Assembly (NCBI GenBank): GCA_002471225.1
Contig: DKPO01000018.1
Location: 1-64,000 of the forward strand
Length of the DNA stretch: 64,000 bases
Source of the DNA: Porphyromonadaceae bacterium UBA7332
GTDB taxonomy: Bacteria; Bacteroidota; Bacteroidia; Bacteroidales; UBA7332
Direction: 5' to 3'
Below the pieces are notes generated by a model that saw nothing but the letters and a program-made list of their open reading frames with translations, did not search any database and was not told the origin of the DNA. Shown here piece by piece: positions 18,029 through 27,031 of the stretch; position 1 is the first letter of the stretch; each line of letters starts with the position of its first letter. The translations under genes were made by a program, and so were the position numbers.

Positions 18029-18910
18029 TTATTTATAGATCTCTTTTTTTCCGGCTAATAGCGTATTTCTCATCAGAGAGACGATCGTCATCGGACCGAC
18101 ACCACCGGGAACCGGAGTAATATAAGCACATTTAGGAGCTACTTCATCGAATTTTACATCGCCTGTCAGTTTGAATCCTGATTTAGTTTCTGTAGATGGA
18201 ACACGTGTTGTACCAACATCGATCACAACGGCTCCTTCTTTGACCATTTCTGCTTTCAAAAATTCAGGTGAACCCAGTGCTGCAATAATTATATCGGCAG
18301 ACTGACACTGCTCAGCAAGGTCTTTCGAATAGCTATGGCAAACCGTTACTGTCGCATTACCGGGATAGCCCTTTTGCATCATAAGTGTAGCAAGTGGTTT
18401 TCCGACAATGTTGCTTCTGCCCAGAACGACACAATGCTTACCTGCCGTTTCGATCTCGTATCTTTTCAGAAGCTCGATGATACCTGCCGGCGTTGCCGAA
18501 ACAAAACAAGGTAATCCGATAGACATACGTCCTACGTTGATCGGATGGAATCCGTCTACATCTTTACGGTAATCAATGGCTTCAATGATTTTTTGTTCAT
18601 TGATATGCTTTGGCAACGGAAGTTGTACGATGAAACCGTCAATATCCGTATCGGCATTCAGTTCTGCAACTTTCAGCAACAGATCATCTTCAGTGCAGTC
18701 ACTGTCCAGACGAATCAGTGTACTTGTAAATCCGACCTGCTCGCAAGCCTTTACTTTATGAGCAACATAGGTTTCACTGCCTCCGTCGTTTCCGACAAGA
18801 ATAGCTGCAAGGTGTGGACGTTTGCCTCCGTTTGCAACGATTGTTTTAACCTCTTCGGCAATTTCTAATTTGATTTGATCAGCGATAGCTTTTCCGTCGA
18901 TTAGTTTCAT
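18029..18910 (-). CDS. folD: FolD: methylenetetrahydrofolate dehydrogenase/cyclohydrolase
   Basis: The 293-residue enzyme interconverts 5,10-methylene-, methenyl- and 10-formyl-tetrahydrofolate, supplying one-carbon units for purines and formyl-Met-tRNA. Family signatures are GGSETYVAHKVKACEQVGF (the YVxxK catalytic motif), DGFIVQLPLPKHI, KDVDGFHPINVG, GRSNIVGKPLA in the nucleotide-binding domain and PGGVGPMTIVSLMRNTL near the end. Length and motifs are normal for the bifunctional enzyme. It stands directly downstream of ffh on the same strand, but a hairpin between them suggests separate transcripts. Confidence 0.97.
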   Translation of the reverse strand: MKLIDGKAIADQIKLEIAEEVKTIVANGGKRPHLAAILVGNDGGSETYVAHKVKACEQVGFTSTLIRLDSDCTEDDLLLKVAELNADTDIDGFIVQLPLPKHINEQKIIEAIDYRKDVDGFHPINVGRMSIGLPCFVSATPAGIIELLKRYEIETAGKHCVVLGRSNIVGKPLATLMMQKGYPGNATVTVCHSYSKDLAEQCQSADIIIAALGSPEFLKAEMVKEGAVVIDVGTTRVPSTETKSGFKLTGDVKFDEVAPKCAYITPVPGGVGPMTIVSLMRNTLLAGKKEIYK

Positions 18911-18936
18911 ATCGTAATGGTTATAAGTTGAAAAGC

Positions 18937-18982
18937 AAAAAGGGAGAGCCGAATATAAAGTATATCAGGCATCTCCCTTTTT
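18937..18982 (-). terminator. Terminator of ffh
   Basis: An 11-bp stem (18937-18947 with 18972-18982) made of a GGGAGA/TCTCCC core flanked by A5/T5 lies eight bases past the ffh stop. The symmetric A/T flanks would allow function in both directions. Confidence 0.75.
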
Positions 18983-18990
18983 ATATGTTT

Positions 18991-20316
18991 TTATCGTTTC
19001 ATTTTGCTTAATAATCCTCCCGCTCCTTTAGCGTTTGTGATCATACGCATCATTTTGCGTGTTTCTTCGAATTGTTTCAACAATCTGTTCACTTCCTGGA
19101 TTGAAGTACCGCTACCTTTAGCAATACGCTGGCGGCGTGATCCGTTAATTAAGTGCGGATTACTTCTTTCATGCGGAGTCATAGAGTAGATGATAGCTTC
19201 AACGCTTTTGAAAGCATTGTCATCGATATCAAGATCTTTAATTGCTTTACCTACGCCCGGGATCATTGAAGCCAAATCTTTCAGGTTACCCATTTTTTTG
19301 ATTTGGTTGATCTGAGCAAGGAAATCGTTAAAGTCAAATTGATTCTTAGCGATTTTCTTTTGAAGGCGACGAGCTTCTTCTTCGTCGTATTGTTCCTGAG
19401 CACGTTCTACTAAAGACACGATGTCACCCATACCCAAGATACGGTCAGCCATACGTGAAGGGTGGAATACGTCAAGTGCTTCCATTTTCTCTCCTGTTCC
19501 GACAAACTTGATTGGTTTGTTTACAACTGTACGGATAGAAAGCGCAGCACCACCACGAGTATCACCATCTAATTTAGTAAGAACCACACCGTCGAAATCC
19601 AAACGGTCGTTGAATTCTTTCGCTGTGTTTACTGCATCCTGACCGGTCATTGAGTCAACAACGAACAAGGTTTCGTTTGGATTCAATGCTTTTTTGATAG
19701 CAGCGATCTCTGTCATCATTTGTTCATCGATAGCCAAACGACCGGCTGTATCGACAATAACAAGATCATAATTATTATCTTTTGCGTGTTTTACACCCGC
19801 TTCAGCAATAGCAACAGCGTTGTTATTGCCTGGTTCAGCATATACCGGAACTCCGATTTGCTCACCTAAAACTCTCAACTGATCAATCGCAGCAGGACGA
19901 TAAACGTCACAAGCAACTAATAAAGGTTTCTTTCCTTTTTTAGTTTTCAACAGGTTCGCTAGTTTTCCTGAGAAAGTAGTTTTACCCGAACCCTGAAGAC
20001 CAGACATTAAGATAATAGCCGGTTTTCCGTCGATATTTATATCTGCTGTTTCACCACCCATTAACTGAGCCAACTCGTCATGAACGATTTTAACCATTAA
20101 CTGGCTTGGCTTAACGGCAGTCAAAACGTTTTGTCCTAAAGCTTTTTGTTTAACTGTGTCGGTGAAGTTTTTAGCTACTTTGTAGTTAACATCGGCATCC
20201 AACAAAGCACGACGAACGTCTTTAAGCGTTTCGGCTACGTTGATTTCGGTGATTTGTCCTTCTCCTTTTAATATCTTAAACGACCTTTCGAGTCTGTCAC
20301 TTAGATTTTCAAACAT
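18991..20316 (-). CDS. ffh: Ffh: signal recognition particle GTPase
   Basis: The protein starts at the ATG at 20316 (MFENLSDRLERSFKIL), the universal Ffh N terminus. An upstream in-frame start at 20361 overlaps a promoter-like box and adds 15 residues foreign to the family. The N domain is at ~1-85. The GTPase G domain has G1 GLQGSGKTT, DVYRPAAIDQL, G3 DTAGR and G4 TKLD. The methionine-rich M domain ends GAGGLLSKMKR and contains MTPHERSNPHLINGSRRQRIAKGSG, which binds SRP RNA. It targets inner-membrane proteins to FtsY and the Sec translocon. Confidence 0.97.
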   Translation of the reverse strand: MFENLSDRLERSFKILKGEGQITEINVAETLKDVRRALLDADVNYKVAKNFTDTVKQKALGQNVLTAVKPSQLMVKIVHDELAQLMGGETADINIDGKPAIILMSGLQGSGKTTFSGKLANLLKTKKGKKPLLVACDVYRPAAIDQLRVLGEQIGVPVYAEPGNNNAVAIAEAGVKHAKDNNYDLVIVDTAGRLAIDEQMMTEIAAIKKALNPNETLFVVDSMTGQDAVNTAKEFNDRLDFDGVVLTKLDGDTRGGAALSIRTVVNKPIKFVGTGEKMEALDVFHPSRMADRILGMGDIVSLVERAQEQYDEEEARRLQKKIAKNQFDFNDFLAQINQIKKMGNLKDLASMIPGVGKAIKDLDIDDNAFKSVEAIIYSMTPHERSNPHLINGSRRQRIAKGSGTSIQEVNRLLKQFEETRKMMRMITNAKGAGGLLSKMKR

Positions 20317-20358
20317 AGTTATATCCTTGAGTTTTTTTAATTTCTTATTATTGAGTGG

Positions 20359-20366
20359 CAAAGATA
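20359..20366 (-). promoter_or_regulatory. Predicted -7 box upstream of ffh
   Basis: On the minus strand these bases read TATCTTTG, a full match to the Bacteroidota -7 consensus TAnnTTTG, about 43 bases before the ffh ATG at 20316. No TTTG -33 element stands at the right distance, so the call rests on one box. Confidence 0.5.
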
Positions 20367-20373
20367 AAAAAAA

Positions 20374-20398
20374 GCGTGAAAGTTTGAATCTTTCACGC
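20374..20398 (-). terminator. Terminator of the MATE gene
   Basis: A 9-bp perfect stem (20374-20382 with 20390-20398, seven-base loop) is followed on the minus strand by an eight-T tract. It lies 35 bases past the MATE stop. Confidence 0.9.
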
Positions 20399-20432
20399 TC
20401 AGAAACTCTTCGCTGTTAACGCTGTTTTCTCT

Positions 20433-21754
20433 TTATATTTTGCGATTTTTCCATTTCCCGCTCAGTAAATACGGATAGCAGGTCAGGAGTAGTACTAACC
20501 AGTACACCAGTTCGGTAGTCCAGCATATCGTTACAGATGATCGTAATACATAAATAATATACCACATGTAGCCTGTGTAAACGATCAGTGAGATGACTTC
20601 AAAGAACAGGGACGAACGTGTATTTCCTGTTCCTGAAATAGCATTAAACATGATACTGCCGGCTGCAGCAAATAAAATACCTCCGACAAGAACCCACAAC
20701 GGTTGTATGGAATCTGCAAGTAAGACAGGATCTGTTGTATAAATCGATATAAAAGCTTTCGGGAACAGGACGATCGCTAAAGAAATCGGGATCAGAATGT
20801 AATATGCCATTCGTATGATCTTCATGATGATATGAAGAACTTTATCTGTATCTCCTGCACCGATCGCATTACTGATCATTGTATTGGAAGTCGCACTTAA
20901 TGCCTGAATTGGCATAAGTAAGATCATGTAGAGACTTCGTACAATGTTCGAAATAGCTAATGGTCGCTCGCCCAGTTGCTCTACGAAAGCAAAGAACAGA
21001 AACCAGGTTGACAATGATACAAAGGATTGAAGCATCGTGAACACCGAGATATCCAGCATATTGCGGATTACTTTAAGATCGTATCTGAACTTCCATTCGA
21101 AACCATACTTCTTCCAGTCTACATCGGCTATCAGGTAAATGATAAAGAAGAGCAGAGAGCAGGCTTCGGCAATAACAGAAGCTAAAGCAGCTCCTTCAAT
21201 GCCCATTTCCGGAAAGCCCCAGTTTCCGAATATCAGAGCATAATCCAGAATAATGTTGATAACAGCCATGACGATCGCATTGGCCGTAAGTACTTTAGTG
21301 CGGGTAATTCCTACAAAGAATGCCCTGAACATAACATTGGGAAAAACAAAAAAGACACCCCAGATGCGTACGTCGAGAAACCGAACGGCTGCGTCGGATA
21401 TCTCCGGAGAACTCAGAAAGGAGCGAAGCGTATCTCCCGCAAATGATGTACACCTGCAAATACAAGTATACCCATAAGCATCAGAAAGATAACACCATGA
21501 AAAAAGATTTCTCCGATTGCATCGTATTTTTTCTCGCCGTTACGTCGTCCGATCAGAATTTGTGATCCCTGACTGAATCCGAATGCAATCATAAAGAGAG
21601 CAATATAACAGACACCAGCCAGAGCTGAAGCACCTAACTCGATTTCGCCAACTCTTCCCAGAAAAGCAGTGTCGGTAACATTCACAATGTTTTGTGCAAT
21701 AAGTCCTAAGAAAATAGGATAAGAAATACGAAAGATTTCCTTGTTGGAATACAT
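20433..21754 (-). pseudogene. MATE-family efflux transporter, frameshifted
   Basis: Two frames together make one MATE (multidrug and toxin extrusion) protein of about 440 residues. The first frame (21754-21413) starts MYSNKEIFRISYPIFLGLIAQNIVNVTDTAFLGRVGE and stops after HHLREIRFAPF. The second continues FAGDTLRSFLSSPEISDAAVRFLDVRIWG and runs through MFRAFFVGITRTKVLTANAIVMAVINIILDYALIFG to 20433. One lost T within the TTT run at 21443-21441 (minus strand) explains the break; restoring it joins HH to FAGDTLRS in frame. Either this is a true recent frameshift or a base-calling error in a short homopolymer. The rest of both halves shows no other stops, so decay would be very recent. The transport substrate is unknown. 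Confidence 0.85.
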
Positions 21755-21782
21755 AAATAATTTTTAGTGATTGAAAAACAAA

Positions 21783-21820
21783 GCGCAAAGCCGACAGAAA
21801 TGATAACTGCAACTTTGCGC
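21783..21820 (-). terminator. Terminator of panD
   Basis: An 8-bp stem GCGCAAAG (21783-21790) with CTTTGCGC (21813-21820), extendable at its base, sits between panD and the MATE gene. The minus-strand tail is TTTGTTTTTC. Confidence 0.7.
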
Positions 21821-21877
21821 CTTGCTCTATACTATGCCTTTCGGCTTGTTTAAAGCTCAAGAATGAACCGGGTCAGC

Positions 21878-22225
21878 TTATACTAACCGATTATTTTCGT
21901 CCGGAAAAATGACTTTAGGCTGGAAAACCTTTGCTTCTTCAAATTCCATAGATGCATAAGACATAATGATCACTACGTCTCCGGCTTGTACTCTGCGGGC
22001 TGCTGCCCCGTTCAGGCAAATCATGCCTGAATTTCTTTCGCCACGGATCACATAAGTGTCCAATCTCTCTCCGTTATTATTGTTAACGATAAATACACGT
22101 TCGTTTTCAATAATACCTGCTGCTTCCATCAGTGCCTCATCAATTGTAATACTGCCAATGTAGTTAAGATTGGCATCTGTCACAGTCGCACGATGAATTT
22201 TTGATTTTAATACTTCAATAACCAT
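21878..22225 (-). CDS. panD: PanD: aspartate 1-decarboxylase
   Basis: The 115-residue pyruvoyl enzyme decarboxylates L-aspartate to beta-alanine for pantothenate synthesis. It carries the self-cleavage site IGSIT (Gly-Ser near residues 24-25), which generates the pyruvoyl group. It also has KIHRATVTDANLNY at the start, plus RGERNSGMICLNGAAARRVQ and GDVVIIMSYA, all typical. Length is normal. It begins 19 bases after the panC stop, so panC and panD form a two-gene unit supplying both halves of the condensation. Confidence 0.97.
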   Translation of the reverse strand: MVIEVLKSKIHRATVTDANLNYIGSITIDEALMEAAGIIENERVFIVNNNNGERLDTYVIRGERNSGMICLNGAAARRVQAGDVVIIMSYASMEFEEAKVFQPKVIFPDENNRLV

Positions 22226-22244
22226 AATCTTACTTTGTGTGTCA

Positions 22245-23093
22245 TTATCCGTAGATAATGTTATCGATTAAGCGAACTTCTCCACAGAATACGGCGATAC
22301 ATCCGACTGCATAACCGGATTCAGACCAGTTATTCAAAGACTGAAGCGTCAATCCGTCTACAATATCGAAATATTCGACACGGAAAAATTCATTTTTATT
22401 CAACTCATTGATCACCCATGCTTTCACTTCCGAAACACTTTTCGTTTCTTTCATTGCCTTACTTGCCAGTAAAGTCTGATAGATCTTAGGTGCTTCAGCT
22501 AATTGCTCCGGAGTCAGGCGGGTATTACGGCTACTCATAGCCAGTCCGCTTTCTTCGCGTACAATCGGGCAAGGATGGATCTCAACCGGTGAATTTAATT
22601 GTTTCACCATTTGGCGGATAATAGCCAATTGCTGGAAATCTTTTTCTCCGAAATAAGCATTGTCAGGAGTAACCATATCAAATAGTTTACTTACTACCTG
22701 TGCCACACCGTTAAAATGTCCTGGTCTGAACTCACCTTCCATTACTTTGTCTAACTGACCAAAGTCAAACAGACGTGTATCTTCTTCCGGATAAACCTCG
22801 TCCACGGTCGGAGCAAATACAAGATTGCAACCAGCTTCTTCTAACAGTTTGCAATCTGCCTCTAATGTACGTGGATACTTCAGTAAATCGTTCTTGTCGT
22901 TGAACTGAGTCGGGTTAACAAATACGCTGACAACTGCAAACTCATTCTCTGCAACACAACGTTTTACCAATTGGATATGTCCGTTGTGTAATGCCCCCAT
23001 TGTAGGGACAAATCCTATTTTTTTACCTTCTTCTCTTGCTTGATTAATAGCTTTGCGAAGATCGGCAACTGTTGTTACTACTCTCATTTTCAT
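22245..23093 (-). CDS. panC: PanC: pantothenate synthetase
   Basis: The 282-residue ATP-dependent ligase joins pantoate and beta-alanine to give pantothenate. It shows the adenylating motif FVPTMGALHNGHIQLVKR (HIGH-like), FVNPTQFNDKNDLLKYPRTLE, GEFRPGHFNGVAQVVSKLF, YFGEKDFQQLAIIRQMV and the KMSKS-like SSRNTRLTP. Together with PanD it provides the beta-alanine branch of coenzyme A synthesis. A second in-frame ATG two codons in (MRVVTT) is an equally plausible start. Confidence 0.97.
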   Translation of the reverse strand: MKMRVVTTVADLRKAINQAREEGKKIGFVPTMGALHNGHIQLVKRCVAENEFAVVSVFVNPTQFNDKNDLLKYPRTLEADCKLLEEAGCNLVFAPTVDEVYPEEDTRLFDFGQLDKVMEGEFRPGHFNGVAQVVSKLFDMVTPDNAYFGEKDFQQLAIIRQMVKQLNSPVEIHPCPIVREESGLAMSSRNTRLTPEQLAEAPKIYQTLLASKAMKETKSVSEVKAWVINELNKNEFFRVEYFDIVDGLTLQSLNNWSESGYAVGCIAVFCGEVRLIDNIIYG

Positions 23094-23111
23094 CGTTTAA
23101 AAAATGCGCCG

Positions 23112-23119
23112 CAAAGATA
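23112..23119 (-). promoter_or_regulatory. Predicted -7 box upstream of panC
   Basis: The minus strand reads TATCTTTG, a full match to TAnnTTTG, about 20 bases before the panC ATG. No clear -33 TTTG is present, so this is a partial promoter call. Confidence 0.45.
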
Positions 23120-23165
23120 TATAATAATTTGCAAGCACTATCTATATTGCTACAAAATGAGTTAA

Positions 23166-26100
23166 TTAAAGCGTAACTTCTTCAATTTTGTCACTTAAAA
23201 CATACCAAAGATAGCCTTTTACGTCTGTATAGCCCATTTGTGTGATATACTTTACGTATTCTTTTATTTGCTTGATATATTTCTTTTGTTCTTTACCGAA
23301 TTTATAATCAATTACAATGATCGTGTTCCCGTTACGAAGAATACGGTCGGGGCGAAGCATCTCGCCACCCGGTATAAGGAGTGAAATTTCATTTAATACT
23401 TCATATTCTCCTGAGAACCAATCTTTCACTCGTGGATTGTTAATGATTCTTTCTAATTCTTCTTTGTATAATTCACCCTCTTCTTTAGACGCAGTTCCGC
23501 TTAGTACAGCATGCAAAACAGAAGCATCCAGATCATCGGGAATAAATACACGACTCAGGATATCATGCTTGATTTTACCTGAACGGCGTTCATCTCCCTC
23601 ATTGAAAAACTCATCGGCATAGAAGCGAAGTTTGATGCGGTTATTCGCGTAAGGATCATAACTTACAAATGGCGAACTCATCAAAACCTCTTCTTCTTCG
23701 CTATGCGGAGGAACAGACGCTTTATTGCCGATAGTGAGTGTATCGGTAGCCTCGTCATAGAATTTGCTTAGTCCGATATAGGATCGGTTCAGCTGATCTA
23801 TGGAATCGGACGAATCCAGAATAACTTCAGACATGAGATTAGACATTTCATTGGGAACCTTTCCGATAGAACTGTCTTTGGGTTTGGGCGCAAATAAAAT
23901 CATTTCCTCTTCGGGACGAGTAAAGGCCACATAAGCTACATTCAGATTATCAATCAATGTTTGCATCCTCTCACGTAAATAATCTTCCGCGAATATCGTA
24001 CGTAATAAATCCTTTTTATAAGGGATCGGTACTACGGGTATATCGTTAAAAGGTTCTTTCGGAGGACGACACCACAATATCTGATGACGCGGAGATAACC
24101 CCCAGTTACAATAGGGCATGATTACTACCGGAAAGGCAAGACCTTTCGACTTATGAACGGTAATGATCTGTATAGCATTCTGACTCGAGGGAGTGGAAAC
24201 GGTCTTCTTGATACCGAATTCATCCCACCATTCAAGAAAGGCAGCAAGGTCTGCTGTCTGATTATGTGTGAAATCGAGTATGATATCCAGAAATGCCTGA
24301 ATAAATATCTTTTCGTGGCCGTTGTCTTTGGGTAAGAAATTGGCAACGATTTGTTCACACATTTCATAGAGCGGTTTACGCCCGATTTCTTTCAGTAAAG
24401 CTTCCAGTTCTTCACTGAATATAGCTTCTTCCAACGATTCCTTACCTTGTACCTGACTGAAATATTTGCTCAATGCCTCGGCTGTCGAATGATTATGATG
24501 TATGATCGTATATTCCGAAGCAACTAAAGACCGGTTGAGTGGCTCTAACGGATTACAGAAATAGCGCATGATGCTAAGCATTAGCTTGATGGCTGATGAA
24601 TTAGCTATCAGTAAGGCTTCGTTGGATATAATATCAAATTTATAATGTGAGTTCTTGTTATTTAACTTCTCATTCAGTAATGCGTTGGCTATGGTTACAG
24701 CTTCGCGATTGGTTCGTACCAGTATAGCGATATCCTTCAGCTGGTAACCTCTGTCCTGCAAATCTTTGATTTCGCTGATTGTCTTTTGTAAAGCTTTCTC
24801 GTCCCAGTTCTCATCATCATCCGATTCAAGAAATTCAACATGTACACGACCTGTACGCTTTTGCTTGTGTGCAGCTACCTCCTGATAAATATCCTGATAG
24901 GCATTTACGATTTTCGAATCGAAGTCTTCGATGTATTCTGTAATGGCCGATTCTTCCACATCTCCGTCAAAATAGGCTTGAAGGCGGATAGCAGCCTGTT
25001 TAAAGAAAGCATTGTTGAACTCAATGATACTCGGACGACTACGGTAATTGGTTTCCAACACCAGATCCTCCCGTTGAGTCTCGTCAAACTCTTCGTAAAG
25101 CTGAGAATCCAGTAATGTCCAGTCCGAACTTCTCCAGCGATAAATACTTTGTTTAACATCACCTACGATCATATTGAAGAATCTTCCCGACAAACTTTCA
25201 TGAAGTAACGGCGAGAAGTTTCCCCACTGCATGCCCGATGTATCCTGGAATTCATCGATCATATAATGGTTAATATAAGACCCGATTTTCTCATAGATGA
25301 ATGGTGTGTCGCTACCATCTATAATCCGGTTAAGTAACTGTGTCGTATCGGAAATTAACATGATGTTATTTTCCTTTTTGTATTCCTGTATTTTATCGGC
25401 AATATCAGTCAGGATGCCCTGAGTGAATATATTTTTTTGAATCACATTGGCTGTAACATAATCCGCCTCGTGTTCATTAATAAACTGGATAGTCCGGTAA
25501 AGCAGATTCATTGCACCAGCATCTTGCCATGCGGTTACCCGGCTTTGTATTTCTGCTTTCGGTTTGGCTTTCGTCCATTTGGCAGCATCTTGTGCAGCCG
25601 CGTCTGCTTTGGTATATATCTTTGCATTTCCGTTTTGCCATGACTTAAACTGATCCAGTACACCGTACTTTGGACAGTCACCTTCTTCGATACCACATTG
25701 ACCAGCTAAGAGTATACCTTGTTCGCCGGCGTTCTTCAGATATTGCTCAAAATCTTTTTTGATGGTACGAATCTTTTCGATGTATCCTTTAATGTGTATT
25801 TTCGAAAGTCTGGATTCGTCGCTGACAGCTCTTTTTTTGATATATTCCTCTTTCAGAATTTCAGCGGAAAGCTCCTTGATCTTTTTTGTGAAATCCCAAC
25901 TATCACCTTCCTCTACCATGCTTTCGGAATATTCAAGCAGCCAGTTCAGCAACTCCTTGTTTTCGCTTTTGGAGAGGGACAGCAACATTTTATCTACTGC
26001 TTCAGATAATATCCGACTCTGATCCAATTCGACATTATATCCCCCTTGCAATCCGATTTCGCGGGTAAATGCACGCATCGTCTGCTGAAAGAATTTATCA

Positions 26101-26414
26101 ATTGTACTGATATTAAAAGAAGAGTAGTCATGAAGTATCTGGGTCAGAATCTCTTTGGCTTTCAGGCGCACCTCTTCCTGCGAGAGCTTAAATTCATCAG
26201 CAAGTAAGGCTACGTAATTAGATTCTTTACCCGAAGCCATTTTATACAAATCGCTGATAATACGGGTTTTCATCTCTTCCGTTGCTTTGTTGGTAAAAGT
26301 CACCGCAAGCGTATGCTTGTAGTTGTCTTTTTGATGGAAAAGAAGTCGTAAGAATTCAAGGGTAAGATTATAGGTTTTCCCTGATCCTGCAGAAGCTTTA
26401 TATATCTTGAGCAT
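23166..26414 (-). CDS. AddA/RecB-like UvrD helicase-nuclease
   Basis: The 1082-residue protein would unwind and resect double-strand DNA ends to feed RecA. Helicase motifs are in order: I KASAGSGKTYNL (residues 6-17), II YMIDEFQDTS, III VGDVKQSIYRWR, IV NYRSRPSIIEF, V IITVHKSKGLAFPVVI and VI NVAYVAFTRPEEEM. The C terminus carries a RecB-family PD-(D/E)xK nuclease: LRPDRILRNGNTIIVIDYKFGKEQ followed by QIKEYVKYI. This matches AddA rather than a plain UvrD. The AddB partner is not adjacent on either side, so it is encoded elsewhere or this is a single-subunit variant. recA lies two genes upstream. Confidence 0.9.
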   Translation of the reverse strand: MLKIYKASAGSGKTYNLTLEFLRLLFHQKDNYKHTLAVTFTNKATEEMKTRIISDLYKMASGKESNYVALLADEFKLSQEEVRLKAKEILTQILHDYSSFNISTIDKFFQQTMRAFTREIGLQGGYNVELDQSRILSEAVDKMLLSLSKSENKELLNWLLEYSESMVEEGDSWDFTKKIKELSAEILKEEYIKKRAVSDESRLSKIHIKGYIEKIRTIKKDFEQYLKNAGEQGILLAGQCGIEEGDCPKYGVLDQFKSWQNGNAKIYTKADAAAQDAAKWTKAKPKAEIQSRVTAWQDAGAMNLLYRTIQFINEHEADYVTANVIQKNIFTQGILTDIADKIQEYKKENNIMLISDTTQLLNRIIDGSDTPFIYEKIGSYINHYMIDEFQDTSGMQWGNFSPLLHESLSGRFFNMIVGDVKQSIYRWRSSDWTLLDSQLYEEFDETQREDLVLETNYRSRPSIIEFNNAFFKQAAIRLQAYFDGDVEESAITEYIEDFDSKIVNAYQDIYQEVAAHKQKRTGRVHVEFLESDDDENWDEKALQKTISEIKDLQDRGYQLKDIAILVRTNREAVTIANALLNEKLNNKNSHYKFDIISNEALLIANSSAIKLMLSIMRYFCNPLEPLNRSLVASEYTIIHHNHSTAEALSKYFSQVQGKESLEEAIFSEELEALLKEIGRKPLYEMCEQIVANFLPKDNGHEKIFIQAFLDIILDFTHNQTADLAAFLEWWDEFGIKKTVSTPSSQNAIQIITVHKSKGLAFPVVIMPYCNWGLSPRHQILWCRPPKEPFNDIPVVPIPYKKDLLRTIFAEDYLRERMQTLIDNLNVAYVAFTRPEEEMILFAPKPKDSSIGKVPNEMSNLMSEVILDSSDSIDQLNRSYIGLSKFYDEATDTLTIGNKASVPPHSEEEEVLMSSPFVSYDPYANNRIKLRFYADEFFNEGDERRSGKIKHDILSRVFIPDDLDASVLHAVLSGTASKEEGELYKEELERIINNPRVKDWFSGEYEVLNEISLLIPGGEMLRPDRILRNGNTIIVIDYKFGKEQKKYIKQIKEYVKYITQMGYTDVKGYLWYVLSDKIEEVTL

Positions 26415-26534
26415 AATAGTTGTATTTGGAGTAGCTAAGATAATGTTTGTTACTTAATTTGAATTGGATTTTGAGATTTTCTTGCAGGCTAAGAGTTTTT
26501 CAAGAGCTGTTTTTTATGACGGAGAGGATAAAAG

Positions 26535-26572
26535 AAAAGCCTGAGCTGATGATTGATCAGTCTCAGGCTTTT
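26535..26572 (-). terminator. Terminator of the DUF1573 gene
   Basis: An 11-bp stem (26535-26545 with 26562-26572), with an additional CTGAT/ATCAG inner helix, starts four bases past the DUF1573 stop. Confidence 0.85.
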
Positions 26573-26575
26573 GTA

Positions 26576-26971
26576 TTATTTTTTGACAGGTTGAACAATA
26601 CCTTTAATAGTAAGTCGTACATTCTTTTCGGGTGTATTAGTAAATACAGTAATCGATTTATTGAATGCACCTGGTCTCCCTACCGGATTGTAAGTAGCTT
26701 TTACGTATCCTGTTTTCCCCGGAGCTACTGGTTCTTTAGTCCATTCGGGAGTTGTACAACCGCATGAAGCAGTCACCCGACTGATAACTAAAGGGGCATT
26801 TCCCGTATTTTTAAACTTGAATTCGTAAGTTACATTTTTCTTGTCTTCAGAGAATTTTCCGAAATCGTGAGAAACCTGGTCAAATTGGATCACGGCTGTT
26901 TTTTGTTGTGCCATTAATGATCCCATCATCAGCATAAAGAAGCTGAGAAGCAAAGTCTTTTTCATACGCAT
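26576..26971 (-). CDS. DUF1573 secreted protein
   Basis: The 131-residue product has a signal peptide (ending SLMAQQ near residue 22) and one DUF1573 domain, an immunoglobulin-like fold common in secreted Bacteroidota proteins. The family's features are visible: VSHDFGKFSE, VTYEFKFKNTGNAPLVISRVTASCGCTTPEW (the CGC motif), PGKTGYVKATYNP and SITVFTNTPEK. Its function is unknown. Two ATGs lie two codons apart at the start; I keep the outer one. It stands between recA and the helicase gene with its own terminator. Confidence 0.9.
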   Translation of the reverse strand: MRMKKTLLLSFFMLMMGSLMAQQKTAVIQFDQVSHDFGKFSEDKKNVTYEFKFKNTGNAPLVISRVTASCGCTTPEWTKEPVAPGKTGYVKATYNPVGRPGAFNKSITVFTNTPEKNVRLTIKGIVQPVKK

Positions 26972-27031
26972 ATCAGTTTTGTTAGATGTAAATATCTATC
27001 CTAAAACAGTATAAGTAAATATATTGTTCGC

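Noticed and set aside
20317..20361. Longer Ffh start
   Set aside because: The extension overlaps the -7 box and the residues are foreign to the Ffh N terminus.
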